Source of the DNA: CAYJPV01 sp964372095 | GTDB lineage: Bacteria; Acidobacteriota; Vicinamibacteria; Vicinamibacterales; JAKQTR01 | Direction of reading: 5' to 3' | Assembly: GCA_964372095.1 (NCBI GenBank) | Contig: CAYJPV010000005.1 | Coordinates: 1-64,000 of the forward strand | Length of the DNA stretch: 64,000 bases | Part shown: positions 41,090-49,826 of the stretch, piece after piece | How positions within the stretch are numbered: the first letter of the stretch is position 1 | How the letters are laid out: each line of letters starts with the position of its first letter | The notes under the pieces: model-generated | What the model was told of the DNA's origin: nothing | Seen by the model: the letters and a program-made list of their open reading frames with translations, nothing else | The model's database searches: none | Position numbers and translations under genes: made by a program

Positions 41090-41438
41090 CACGCATGACC
41101 TCCGGACGGAACGGTTTCTCGACGTAGAGACGGACATTGAGTTCGGCCACCTCGTTGCGTCGGGCTTCGGACCCGTCGGTCGAGATGATGACCCGCAACA
41201 GGTCTTTCCATCGGTCGTCGCGGGCGATGGTGCGCAGCAGCTCCGTGCCGGTCATGACCGGCATGTTGATGTCGGTGAACAGGGCCTGCACGTCGTGGTT
41301 TTCCAGGATCGTGATGGCTTCGGCACCGTTGGCCGCTTCGTAGATGTGGTCGATCGGGACGTCGCACAGGGCCGTGACACGCTTGATCATGGCGCGCATC
41401 ATCGCCGAGTCGTCCACGATGAGGATGTTCAGACTCAT
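41046..41438 (-). CDS. cheY: Chemotaxis response regulator CheY
   Basis: The 130-residue single receiver domain has acidic pair Asp9/Asp10, phospho-acceptor Asp56 (FTDINMPVMTG), a Thr switch in IISTDGS and Lys in YVEKPF. It carries the CheA signal to the flagellar motor. It starts 11 nt after cheD, and its 3' end overlaps the cheX start. Confidence 0.93.
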   Translation of the reverse strand: MSLNILIVDDSAMMRAMIKRVTALCDVPIDHIYEAANGAEAITILENHDVQALFTDINMPVMTGTELLRTIARDDRWKDLLRVIISTDGSEARRNEVAELNVRLYVEKPFRPEVMRDVLSTLAEKSPVAS

Positions 41439-41449
41439 GATCGGTGCCC

Positions 41450-42025
41450 CTAGAGATTCGCCACCAGCTGGTTGCCCGAGGTGATTCGGAGACCGCCGTC
41501 CGCCACCGACAGGATGACGTTGCGGGGCTCGAACCCGCCGAGCCGCTCGGCCTTGATGAGGACGCCGTTGCGCCACAGCAGGTTCTTGGCGGCCACCTGG
41601 TTGCGGCGGCCGACTTCCAGCAGGCCCTGCCCCTGGACGCCGGTGACGTCGGCGCCGCCGACGAGTTTCACGACGAGCCGCGACTTCACGGCCCCGATCC
41701 GGTACGCCTCCTGGAACAGCTGCGGGATGCCGAGGTCGGCGAACGTCGCAGGCTGCTGCTGGGCACGGACGGGATTCACCCGCGAGTCGGGGAGCAGGAA
41801 GTGAAGCATACCGGCGACGTGGGTCGCCGGGTCCCACAGGCAGACGGCCACGCAGCTGCCCAGCGCGTGGGTCACGAGCACCGCCCCGGTGTCGGCGGAC
41901 ACAGCAAGTTCGCCGATGCCGATGACGATGCGGGACGCCCCGGTTGGATCGTTGGCCAGCGGGGCCCCGTGCGGCGCGCCTCGGGAGAACACGCCAGCGG
42001 TGTCGGCCTTCTGCGGGAGATTCAC
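41450..42025 (-). CDS. cheD: Chemoreceptor glutamine deamidase CheD
   Basis: The 191-residue CheD family protein has the catalytic Cys in THALGSCVAVCLWD and the His in GMLHFLLPDS, with Thr in the preceding strand. It deamidates receptor glutamines and can stimulate the CheC/CheX phosphatases. GTG 42025 overlaps the cheR stop (GTGA) and is preceded by GGAGGG, which decides the start. Confidence 0.93.
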   Translation of the reverse strand: MNLPQKADTAGVFSRGAPHGAPLANDPTGASRIVIGIGELAVSADTGAVLVTHALGSCVAVCLWDPATHVAGMLHFLLPDSRVNPVRAQQQPATFADLGIPQLFQEAYRIGAVKSRLVVKLVGGADVTGVQGQGLLEVGRRNQVAAKNLLWRNGVLIKAERLGGFEPRNVILSVADGGLRITSGNQLVANL

Positions 42026-42882
42026 GCATCCCTCCGTTGGTACACGGCCGGCGCCACCCATTTCAGGCCGTGCGAAATCCCGTTCAGGCTCTCAGAGTGC
42101 GAGATGAACAGGTACGCGTTCGGCCGCAGGTGCCGCTCGAGCATGGTGACAACTCGCTGCTGCACGATCCGGTCGAAGTAGATCATGACGTTGCGGCAGA
42201 AGATGACGTCGAACCGCCGGCCGAGGTCGCCAATCTCGAGGAGATTGAGCTGGGCGAACTCGATGCGGCGCCGCAGGGACGCCGACACCCGGGCCAGTCC
42301 CTGCTGCGGCCCCATGCCGCGTTCGAAGTGCCGGCGGAGCAGGTCCAGCGGAAGGTCCTTGACCCGTTCCATCTTGTAGATGCCGCTGCGGGCCGTCGCG
42401 AGCGCCTTGGTGGACAGGTCCGAGGCCAGCATCGTGAACCCGTCAGCGCCGTCTTTCAGCACGTCCGCCAGCGTGATGCCGAGGGTGAACGGCTCTTCAC
42501 CCGTCGAACACGCTGCGCTCCAGATGTCGATGGCCGGCCGGCCGGGCCGGGCTTCCAGTGTGGGCACGATCCGCTCGCGCAGGAACGCGAAGTGCTGCTC
42601 TTCCCGGAAGAAGTACGTGTGGTTCGTCGCGATCGCGTCGAGAAACGCCACCATCTCTTCGCCCGACTGGTCCGTCTCGAGGTAGTGCAGGTATTCCCGA
42701 TACGAACCCAGTCCGAGATGGCGCAGGCGTTTCTGGAGCCGTGCGGTCACGAGCTCCCGCTTGCCGTCGTGCAGGCGGATCCCGGCCCGTTCGTAGACCA
42801 GCACGACGATCTGCGCCAGTTCGCGATCGGACAGAACCGGACCCGCGTCCAGCGTGAGACCGGCAGCAGCACCTGAAGCCAC
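42022..42882 (-). CDS. cheR: Chemoreceptor methyltransferase CheR
   Basis: The 286-residue SAM-dependent methyltransferase has a helical N-domain (about 15-90), then WSAACSTGEEPFTLGI (SAM motif), DLSTKALATARSGIY and DVIFCRNVMIYFD. It methylates receptor glutamates. No extra TPR or pentapeptide-binding tail is seen, in line with both MCPs lacking a C-terminal NWETF tether. The start is GTG 42882 behind AAGGAGATC. Confidence 0.95.
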   Translation of the reverse strand: MASGAAAGLTLDAGPVLSDRELAQIVVLVYERAGIRLHDGKRELVTARLQKRLRHLGLGSYREYLHYLETDQSGEEMVAFLDAIATNHTYFFREEQHFAFLRERIVPTLEARPGRPAIDIWSAACSTGEEPFTLGITLADVLKDGADGFTMLASDLSTKALATARSGIYKMERVKDLPLDLLRRHFERGMGPQQGLARVSASLRRRIEFAQLNLLEIGDLGRRFDVIFCRNVMIYFDRIVQQRVVTMLERHLRPNAYLFISHSESLNGISHGLKWVAPAVYQRRDA

Positions 42883-42892
42883 GAGGATCTCC

Positions 42893-43396
42893 TTACGATG
42901 CGTGAACGTCCCACCCGAGCGCGCGATCGAGGTCCAGCAGGATCTTGACGCGCCCCTTCACCTTGGCCATCCCGCAGAGATAGTCGGTGACGACCCGGTC
43001 GCCGAAGGCGGGGGTGTCTTCAATCTCGTCGGGCTGGATGTTCAGCACGTCGGAGACCGAATCGACCACGATGCCCATCTGGACCTTGCCGCCGTCCACC
43101 TTCACTTCGACCACGACGACGGCCGTTTCGTCGGTCTGCTCCTGGGCCGGGAACCCGAACTTGAGCCGGAGATCGACGACGGTAATCACCTTGCCCCGCA
43201 GGTTGATGACGCCGCGCACGTAGTGCGGCACCTGCGGGACCACCGTGATGTCCATCATCTTGATGATCTCCCGCACCTTGAGCACGGGCACCCCGTACTC
43301 TTCCGCCGCCAGCGAGAACGTCAGGTACTTCCCGGGCTTGGCCCGATTGGTCACCTCGGCCGCCGGCGACTCCACCATCACTGCTGCTGCGCTCAT
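42893..43396 (-). CDS. cheW: Chemotaxis coupling protein CheW
   Basis: The 167-residue CheW SH3-like protein reads KYLTFSLAAEEYGVPVLKVREIIKMMDIT, then VRGVINLRGKVITVVDLRLKFG. It links receptors to CheA. ATG 43396 is chosen over the upstream 43411 because GGAGGCAGG lies right before it. It starts 26 nt after cheA. Confidence 0.95.
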   Translation of the reverse strand: MSAAAVMVESPAAEVTNRAKPGKYLTFSLAAEEYGVPVLKVREIIKMMDITVVPQVPHYVRGVINLRGKVITVVDLRLKFGFPAQEQTDETAVVVVEVKVDGGKVQMGIVVDSVSDVLNIQPDEIEDTPAFGDRVVTDYLCGMAKVKGRVKILLDLDRALGWDVHAS

Positions 43397-43422
43397 GCCT
43401 GCCTCCTTCAATCCGCCTCAGC

Positions 43423-45261
43423 CTACGCCGCCCTGGCGGTACCGTTGTCCATGAGACCCCACAAACCTGCGGCATCGAGAATCAACCCGACGCGCCCGTC
43501 GCCCATGATGGCTCCGCCGGCAATGCCTCTCACCGCGGCGAACGTCGGGCCCAGGGACTTGATGACGACTTCCTGCTTGCCAATCAGTTCGTCCACCAGC
43601 ACCGCGAGGCGGTGGCCGTTGTCGTCGACCACGACCGCCGTGCGTTCGCAGGGCGGTGCCGGCGTCTCGGGGAAGCCGAGCAGATCCGCCAGGGACGCGA
43701 GCGGCAGCAGAGAACTGCGCACCTGAATCATCTGAGGCCGGCCCTGCACGTCGTGCACCTGGTCCGGCGTCGGCCGCAGCGACTCGCTGACGGCGAAGGT
43801 CGGCAACACGAACCGCCGCCCGGCAGCCCGGATCACGAGCCCTTCCAGAATGGCGAGTGTCAGCGGCAGCTTGATCAGGAACGTCGTGCCGCGGCCCGGC
43901 GTGCTCTCGATCTCGACGCGCCCGCGCAGCGCTTCGATGTTCCGGCGCACGACGTCCATCCCGACCCCGCGCCCCGAGATCTCCGTAACTTTGTCGGCGG
44001 TGGAGAACCCGGCCCGGAAGACCAACTGGTGAATCTCGTTGTCGGTGAGCGCCTGGTCCGTCGTGATCAGGCCCTGCGCGATGGCTTTGGCCCGGATCTT
44101 CTCGGTGTTCAGCCCGGCGCCGTCGTCGGAGACGGAAATGACGATGCTGCCGCCCTGGTGGAACGCACTGAGCACGAGCTTGCCATGGGGCGACTTGCCG
44201 GCGCTGACCCGCGCTTCGGTGTTCTCGATGCCGTGATCCACGCTGTTGCGCACCATGTGCATCAACGGGTCGTTGATGTCCTCGACGACCTGCCGGTCAA
44301 GCTCGGTGTCCTCGCCGCTCAGTTCGAGGTCCACGGCCTTGCCCGACTTCCGGCCCAGATCGCGGACGAGACGGGCCATCTTCTGGAAGGTCTGCTTCAC
44401 CGGCACCATGCGCATGGCCATGGCGTTGCGCTGCAGGTCGGTCGTGATGCGCTTCAGCTGGCCCAGATTCCGGGTCAGCCGTTCGTTCGCCACGCCGCCC
44501 AGCGCGGGATCCTCCTGGATCATGGCCTGGACGATGACCAGCTCACCGACCATGTCGACCAGGTTGTCCAGCTTCCGGGTGTCCACCTTGACGGTATCCA
44601 TCTTCACGGCTTCGACCTTCACGGCCGCTGCCGCTCGCGGGGCCTCGGGTTCCGCCGCAGGAGCGGCGGCCGGTCTGGCCGGTACCGCGACGGCACCCGG
44701 CCCCTCCTCGGGGAACAGGGCCGCACCGTCGTCTTCGGCCACAGCCGCGCAGGCCGTGGCTGGACCCGACGACCCGGCCGGCTCCAAGACAACCGGAGAT
44801 CCTCCGGCAATCACGGCTTCCACCTCCGCCATCAACTGACGGCTTTCAACCGAGGTGTCCGGGGCCGGCTGACCGTCGACGCGCTGCTTCAGGCCGTGAA
44901 TCATGGCCGTCACGACATCGACGGCTTTCAGGATGACGTCGATCTCGGCATGGCCGATGGCGTGTTTGCCCGAGCGTCCCAGATCGAGGAGGTTCTCAAC
45001 CCGGTGAGCCACTTCCTGGACACTCGTGATGCCCAGCGCCCCGGCATTGCCCTTGATCGTGTGGAACGGCCGGAACAGATCGTTCAGGAGCTTGACGTCG
45101 CCGGGTGCTCCTTCGAGCGCCAGCACCGTCGCCTCGATCGATCCGAGGTGGTCGAGCGCCTCGGCGAAGAACATGCCCGCAAGTTCCGGATCGGCTCGAA
45201 GCAGCTCGAGTTCGGCATCGTCGAAGCCCGGCGCCGCGTTCTGCTGGTCATGCGTATCCAT
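43423..45261 (-). CDS. cheA: Chemotaxis histidine kinase CheA
   Basis: The 612-residue CheA has an HPt domain with phospho-His67 (FRPFHTIKGNAG) and an Ala/Pro-rich linker (about 135-220) where a P2 domain would be. It then has the P3 dimerisation helices (about 225-285), an ATPase domain (HMVRNSVDHGIE N-box, SDDGAGLN, GRGVGMDVVR) and a C-terminal CheW-like domain. The lack of a recognisable P2 suggests CheY docks differently or that phosphotransfer is slower. Confidence 0.95.
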   Translation of the reverse strand: MDTHDQQNAAPGFDDAELELLRADPELAGMFFAEALDHLGSIEATVLALEGAPGDVKLLNDLFRPFHTIKGNAGALGITSVQEVAHRVENLLDLGRSGKHAIGHAEIDVILKAVDVVTAMIHGLKQRVDGQPAPDTSVESRQLMAEVEAVIAGGSPVVLEPAGSSGPATACAAVAEDDGAALFPEEGPGAVAVPARPAAAPAAEPEAPRAAAAVKVEAVKMDTVKVDTRKLDNLVDMVGELVIVQAMIQEDPALGGVANERLTRNLGQLKRITTDLQRNAMAMRMVPVKQTFQKMARLVRDLGRKSGKAVDLELSGEDTELDRQVVEDINDPLMHMVRNSVDHGIENTEARVSAGKSPHGKLVLSAFHQGGSIVISVSDDGAGLNTEKIRAKAIAQGLITTDQALTDNEIHQLVFRAGFSTADKVTEISGRGVGMDVVRRNIEALRGRVEIESTPGRGTTFLIKLPLTLAILEGLVIRAAGRRFVLPTFAVSESLRPTPDQVHDVQGRPQMIQVRSSLLPLASLADLLGFPETPAPPCERTAVVVDDNGHRLAVLVDELIGKQEVVIKSLGPTFAAVRGIAGGAIMGDGRVGLILDAAGLWGLMDNGTARAA

Positions 45262-45316
45262 CGTGTCCCCCGACTTCCGCTTCCGATTGAGACGTGAGCC
45301 CGTCGTGCCCGCGTCG

Positions 45317-46858
45317 TCAGCCTTCTGTCCCTGTCCGGCGCACCAGCCACGCCGCCGGGGCGTCAGCCGTCACCGCCGGTGCGCCCGCCGGCATGGGCCG
45401 GTCGGCGGCCCGGCGTGTCCCGGTCGCGGCATCGCCGTTGACCAGGGCTTCAAGGGCCGACACCAGAACCATCGTGTGGTTAGCCTGCCCGCCCAGTTCT
45501 TCACTGGCCGCCGCGCTCTCTTCGGCGGTGGCCGCCGTGGTCTGGGTCACCTTCTCCATCTGGACGATCGCCTCGGTCACCTGGTCGATGCCCTGGGCCT
45601 GCTGCCGGCTGGCTTCACTCACCTCGCCGACCAGGCCTTTCAGGCGTGACGAACTGGTGGTAATCGCCGCCATGGCCTGGACGACCGCACCCACCTTGGA
45701 GCCGCCCGTCTCGGCCGTGTGGGCCGACTCTTCCACGAGGGTGGCCGTGTCTTTCGCCGCCTGGGCCGACCGGCGCGCCAGATTGCGGACTTCGTCCGCC
45801 ACGACCGCGAACCCCATCCCGGCTTCACCAGCCCGGGCGGCTTCCACGGCGGCGTTGAGCGCAAGCAGGTTGGTCTGGAAGGCGATCTCGTCAATCGTCT
45901 TGACGATTTTCGTGACCTTGGCGCTCGACTCCCGGATGGCGGTCATCGAGGTGACCAGACCAGCCAACGCACCGTTCGCGCCTGCCACCAGCGTGTCGGA
46001 TTCGGCCACCTGGGCGGCCGCATCGGCCGAATTCGAGGCGTTCCGCCGGGTCATGGAGGCCATCTCTTCCATGGATGCCGACGTCTCCTCCAGCGCCGCC
46101 GCCTGGGCCGTGGCCCCTCGCGACAACTCGGCCGAGCCGCTGGCGACACCCTTGGCCGCGGCGGTGACCTGACCGGCGCCGTCGGCAAACTGCGCGGCCA
46201 GCTGGCGCAGAGGCTGAATCAGCGACTGCCGCAGGTACCACAGCACGAACGCCACCCCCACGAGACCGGCAAGAATGAGGCCGACGACCGAAACCACCGC
46301 CACCCGCAACTGCTGTTCAACGTCATCCACGTAGATACCGGAACCTACGATCCAGCCCCATTCCGGTATCTGAATGACGTAGGAGAACTTCGGAACCGCG
46401 TCTCCGCCAGCCGTCCGCGGCCAGGCGTACTCGACCAGGCCCCGGCCGGATTTCTGACACACCTGGACCATCTCGACGAACAGCCGTTTGCCGTTCGGGT
46501 CCTTGTAGTCACGCAGGTCTGTCCCATCCAGCTTGGGGTTGGTCGGGTGCATGACCATCCGGGGCTGGAGGTCGTTGATCCAGAAGTACTCGTTCCCTGA
46601 ATACCGGAGCGTCTTGAGTTCAGCGACCGCCTGGCGCTTGGCCTCGTCCGCAGGCATCTCGCCTCTGCTGGCCAGTTTGGCGTAGTGACCCACGACGCCG
46701 GCGCCGATTTCGGTCGCCTGCGCGATGCTCTTCCGCTTTTCTTCGTAGACACTTCGGCGATACACCACGACGAGGACGGACGACACGAGGATCCAGGCCG
46801 CCAGCACAAAGGCTGCGAGCCCGGTGATCCGCGCCGAGAGGCTCATTCGGGATGACAT
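45317..46858 (-). CDS. Methyl-accepting chemotaxis protein with single-Cache sensor
   Basis: The 513-residue MCP has TM1 (about 8-30). A periplasmic sCache domain follows (about 35-185; GNEYFWINDLQPRMVMHPTNPKLDG and GWIVGSGIYVDDVE). TM2 (about 190-212) leads to the cytoplasmic signalling hairpin with the conserved tip EIAFQTNLLALNAAVEAARAGE. sCache domains often bind small organic acids. It starts the che operon 55 nt ahead of cheA and has a sigma-28-like promoter. ATG 46858 is chosen over GTG 46870 because GGAG precedes it. Confidence 0.93.
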   Translation of the reverse strand: MSSRMSLSARITGLAAFVLAAWILVSSVLVVVYRRSVYEEKRKSIAQATEIGAGVVGHYAKLASRGEMPADEAKRQAVAELKTLRYSGNEYFWINDLQPRMVMHPTNPKLDGTDLRDYKDPNGKRLFVEMVQVCQKSGRGLVEYAWPRTAGGDAVPKFSYVIQIPEWGWIVGSGIYVDDVEQQLRVAVVSVVGLILAGLVGVAFVLWYLRQSLIQPLRQLAAQFADGAGQVTAAAKGVASGSAELSRGATAQAAALEETSASMEEMASMTRRNASNSADAAAQVAESDTLVAGANGALAGLVTSMTAIRESSAKVTKIVKTIDEIAFQTNLLALNAAVEAARAGEAGMGFAVVADEVRNLARRSAQAAKDTATLVEESAHTAETGGSKVGAVVQAMAAITTSSSRLKGLVGEVSEASRQQAQGIDQVTEAIVQMEKVTQTTAATAEESAAASEELGGQANHTMVLVSALEALVNGDAATGTRRAADRPMPAGAPAVTADAPAAWLVRRTGTEG

Positions 46859-46914
46859 ATCCAACTCCACAACATCGGGGACGGACCCGGGCGCACGCCG
46901 GGTTCACATTTGGT

Positions 46915-46941
46915 GAATCGGCACCGGCCGCCGTGCCATGA
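46915..46941 (-). promoter_or_regulatory. Sigma-28-like promoter of the MCP-che operon
   Basis: On the minus strand the -10 is GCCGATTC (46915-46922) and the -35 is TCAT (46938-46941), with a 15-nt spacer. The consensus is TAAA-N15-GCCGATAA. The same -10 and spacing recur before the second MCP, the HD-GYP operon and both flagellins. Confidence 0.6.
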
Positions 46942-47115
46942 GGCGGCGCCGGGGCAGCACCGTCACGGTCAAGGACTGGGGAGACCGCTGCATCAGCGGA
47001 CGCCTGGGGGCGTGCACGACGTGCTACTGACCATCTCGACGCAGAAGATCGGCGAAGTCGTGTTCCTGCGAATCGACGGCTGACACGCCTCACGAGACGA
47101 ACCGCCACGACGAGA

Positions 47116-47153
47116 ATGGGCGGGTGCCCGGGTCACCCCGGACACCCGCCCAT
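47116..47153 (-). terminator. 17-bp hairpin downstream of the MCP2-regulator unit
   Basis: Arms 47116-47132 and 47137-47153 pair over 17 bp with one mismatch and a TCAC loop. It lies 34 nt past the regulator stop on the minus strand. No T-tract follows, so its strength as a terminator is uncertain. Confidence 0.6.
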
Positions 47154-47186
47154 CGTGCTTGTACCGCGGCCGCTGCCGGCTCGAGT

Positions 47187-47576
47187 CTATGACCGGCTGG
47201 CGCCAGCCGCAGCCTGGCTCATGACCTGGCCGAGGCGCTCAGCGATCTCTTTCCCCCGGAACGGCTTGGTCAGGTAGTCGCTCACACCGAGATTGATCGA
47301 CCGGTAAACGTTCTCTTCCTTGCGGTCTGCCGTCAGGATGACCACGGGCGTGCGGGCGTGTTTCGGCGTGGCCCGGATGGTCTGGAGGACGGTGAGCCCA
47401 TCCATCACCGGCATGCGCAGGTCGAGGATGATGAGGTCGAATTCCCCGGCCTCGACGGCGACGAGCGCGTCGAGTCCGTTGGGAGCCTCGGTCACGACCG
47501 CACCGAAGTGGCGCAGCAGCACCTGCCTCAGGATCAGGCGCGCCATGGCGTCGTCATCGACAATCAGGACGTTCAC
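47187..47576 (-). CDS. CheY-like single-domain response regulator
   Basis: The 129-residue receiver has Asp7/Asp8, phospho-acceptor Asp52 (IILDLRMPVMDG), Thr in VILTADRK and Lys in YLTKPFRG. It follows the second MCP by 47 nt and ends before a strong hairpin, so the two form one unit. It may be a second CheY or a phosphate sink. Confidence 0.92.
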   Translation of the reverse strand: MNVLIVDDDAMARLILRQVLLRHFGAVVTEAPNGLDALVAVEAGEFDLIILDLRMPVMDGLTVLQTIRATPKHARTPVVILTADRKEENVYRSINLGVSDYLTKPFRGKEIAERLGQVMSQAAAGASRS

Positions 47577-47623
47577 GGTCTGTTCTCCGTTCGGGGCGCC
47601 GCCGGGTCACCCGGCCTGACCAG

Positions 47624-49213
47624 TTAGAACCGGCCAAATGTGCCGGTGTCATCCAAAGGGAGCTGCTGTTCGGCTGAGCGCCCCGGCTGGGCAGGCCGGC
47701 GCACGAGTCGCGGCCCCTTCATCCCGGGCCGCACGGCCGCACCGGGGTCGGTCGCCGGAGCCACGCTGCCCTGACCGCCGTGGCTGCCCTGCACCATCTC
47801 TTCGAGGCGCTGGACGACCACCATCGACTGCCCGGCCTGCGACGTGAGTTCATGGCTTGCGGCTGCGCTCTCTTCAGCCGTCGCCGCAGTCGTCTGCGTC
47901 ACCTTCTCCATCTGCGCGATGGCCTGGGTCACCTGATCGATGCCCTGCGCCTGCTGACGGCTCGCCGTACTGACCTGCTCGATCAGGCTCCGCACGCGCG
48001 TCGAACTCGCCGTGATCGCCGACATCGCCGTCACCACGGCATCCACCTTGGCGCTGCCGGACGCGGCATTGCCCGCGGACGCTTCGATCAGCGCTGCCGT
48101 GTCTTTCGCTGCCTGCGCGGACCGTTGCGCGAGGTTGCGGACCTCATCGGCCACGACCGCGAACCCCATGCCCGCCTCGCCGGCCCGGGCCGCCTCGACG
48201 GCGGCATTCAGGGCGAGGATATTGGTCTGGAACGCGATTTCGTCGATGGTCTTGATGATCTTCGTCACCTGCGTGCTCGACTCACGGATCGTCGCCATCG
48301 ATGCCACCAGTTCGTTCAGCGCCGTGTTGGCCCCCGTCACCAGGCGTTCGGTCTCTGCCACCTGACCGGCGGCCTCCTGGGAGTTCTCGGCGTTCTGCCG
48401 GGTCATCGACGCCATCTCTACCATCGACGCTGACGTCTCTTCGAGGGACGCGGCCTGTTCCGTCGCGCCCTGCGACAGCGCCTGCGCCGAAGCCGAGACC
48501 TGGCCCGAGGCCGATGCGACTTGCTGGGAACCGGACCGCAGTTCCGACGCCGCGGTCGCCAGCGAGCCTGTGATGCGCCGGATCACCATCGTGACGACCA
48601 CGCCGACCAGGACGGCCGCCACGACGATGACCACCGCGATGGTCATCGAGACGGCGAACATCCGTTGGGCCGAATCCCTGGTCGCCTCGGCCTCCGCGAT
48701 CAGGATTCCCTGCAGTTCTTCGGCTTGCGTCAGGACCTTCTGCTGGGTCGTGTAACTGGCCCCCAGGTCAATCGTCAGGGCGTTGTCGAATTCCTGCTTT
48801 TCGATCAGGGCCAGGATCTCGGCGTGGTGTTTCTTCCACGCATCGACCTCGGTCGCCAGGTGTTCGACCAGGGTCCGGCTTCTGTCGTCACTCGCAAGGG
48901 ACTTCAGCGTAGCCAACCGCTCGGCGACGTGTGCCGTCGCGGCCTTGACGCCCGCGAGTCCTGCTTCCGACCGCTCGACCACTCCGGTCAGTCCGGCGAC
49001 GATGATGAGCTTCTGACTGGCATCAAGACCCTGGATGAGCGCCTCGACCTCGGCTGCCGCGCGGGTGGCGGTCGCAACCACAATCGTGCGTTCCAAGCTG
49101 CTTCTCGAGCGGACGGTATTCACGAGGCCGGTGACCGAAGCGACCGCCAGTAGCAGGGCGACGACGCCGAACGCCACCGTCAGTTTCTTGCGAATGGTCC
49201 AGACGCGCGACAT
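47624..49213 (-). CDS. Methyl-accepting chemotaxis protein with four-helix-bundle sensor
   Basis: The 529-residue MCP has TM1 (about 9-30) and a roughly 155-residue periplasmic helical bundle (about 31-188) rich in Ala/Glu/Leu. TM2 (about 190-215) precedes the MCP signalling domain with tip EIAFQTNILALNAAVEAARAGE. Its cytoplasmic part is very close to that of the first MCP, while the sensors differ. ATG 49213 is chosen because GGAG precedes it and the membrane helix follows directly. A sigma-28-like promoter lies upstream. Confidence 0.92.
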   Translation of the reverse strand: MSRVWTIRKKLTVAFGVVALLLAVASVTGLVNTVRSRSSLERTIVVATATRAAAEVEALIQGLDASQKLIIVAGLTGVVERSEAGLAGVKAATAHVAERLATLKSLASDDRSRTLVEHLATEVDAWKKHHAEILALIEKQEFDNALTIDLGASYTTQQKVLTQAEELQGILIAEAEATRDSAQRMFAVSMTIAVVIVVAAVLVGVVVTMVIRRITGSLATAASELRSGSQQVASASGQVSASAQALSQGATEQAASLEETSASMVEMASMTRQNAENSQEAAGQVAETERLVTGANTALNELVASMATIRESSTQVTKIIKTIDEIAFQTNILALNAAVEAARAGEAGMGFAVVADEVRNLAQRSAQAAKDTAALIEASAGNAASGSAKVDAVVTAMSAITASSTRVRSLIEQVSTASRQQAQGIDQVTQAIAQMEKVTQTTAATAEESAAASHELTSQAGQSMVVVQRLEEMVQGSHGGQGSVAPATDPGAAVRPGMKGPRLVRRPAQPGRSAEQQLPLDDTGTFGRF

Positions 49214-49287
49214 ATGAGGACTCCATGAGTGCGACGCAGATGTAGACGAACGAGTGCTCCGGGAGGTACCGCGTGCCTCCACTGTAG

Positions 49288-49314
49288 TAATCGGCTGACA
49301 GGGAATTTGGGTGA
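49288..49314 (-). promoter_or_regulatory. Sigma-28-like promoter of the second MCP
   Basis: On the minus strand the -10 is GCCGATTA (49288-49295) and the -35 is TCAC (49311-49314), with a 15-nt spacer. The -10 differs from the consensus GCCGATAA at one base. Confidence 0.6.
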
Positions 49315-49342
49315 ACTGGAGATGGGCAGGTCCGGGGGATTC

Positions 49343-49717
49343 CTACGACGACAGGCCTTCGATCAGCCGCGACAACGAACGGGACAGCTCGTTCATCGTG
49401 CAGGGTTTGAGCAGGAAGTCGCTCTCGTCGTCGCCGCTGGAATCCGGCGTGCCGTCGTCGGGCTGTCCGGACAGGAACAGGACGCCGATGTCTGGCCGGC
49501 GTCGGCGCAGTTCGGCGGCCAACTGGCGGCCGTCCATACCCGGCATCTCGAGATCGGTCAGCAGGACGTCGATACGGCCTTCGTGCTCGCGTTCCAGGGA
49601 TAACGCGTCGTCGCCGCCCTCCGCCGCCAGAACGGCGTACCCCAGCGAACTCAACATGCGTGTGAGGATACGGCGGACATCCGCCTGGTCGTCGACGAGC
49701 AGAATCGTCTTGCGCAC
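49343..49717 (-). CDS. Single-domain response regulator following motB
   Basis: The 124-residue receiver has acidic pair Asp9/Asp10, phospho-acceptor Asp55 (LLTDLEMPGMDG), Ser in LFLSGQPDD and Lys in FLLKPCT. It is closer to hybrid-kinase receivers than to CheY. It lies 109 nt after motB, and may belong to that operon. The hybrid kinase at 51503 is a possible donor. Confidence 0.9.
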   Translation of the reverse strand: MRKTILLVDDQADVRRILTRMLSSLGYAVLAAEGGDDALSLEREHEGRIDVLLTDLEMPGMDGRQLAAELRRRRPDIGVLFLSGQPDDGTPDSSGDDESDFLLKPCTMNELSRSLSRLIEGLSS

Positions 49718-49826
49718 GTGAGCGCGTCCCCCCCGGGGTTACAACGGCGCCATCATAGCCGATTCCCGGCTGGGATGCCGAACCCTCATCGCGGCCTGTG
49801 TGCGGGCACTGGCGCAGCATGGCGCG

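Larger units (their letters stand above)
46859..47186. other. 328-nt spacer with promoter and hairpin, no gene seen
   Basis: The stretch holds the sigma-28-like promoter of the MCP-che operon (46915-46941) and a strong hairpin (47116-47153). About 170 nt between them show no credible gene. A short open frame ending at 47083 looks protein-like but has no start context. Confidence 0.6.

Noticed and set aside
43612..45297. 561-codon frame antisense to cheA
   Set aside because: CheA on the minus strand is unambiguous; the frame has no recognisable motif or ribosome site.
47012..47083. Short frame reading VHDVLLTISTQKIGEVVFLRIDG
   Set aside because: It looks protein-like but has no start codon context or ribosome site, and the upstream frame is not coherent. 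It could be a gene remnant but cannot be supported.
46870..47110. A riboswitch (cyclic-di-GMP type) upstream of the MCP-che operon
   Set aside because: The spacer has paired GC-rich segments but none of the conserved cyclic-di-GMP riboswitch core sequence.
49740..49772. GCCGATTC on the plus strand near 49759 as another sigma-28 promoter
   Set aside because: Spacing to TTAC fits, but no plus-strand gene lies downstream, so it is probably chance or a remnant.
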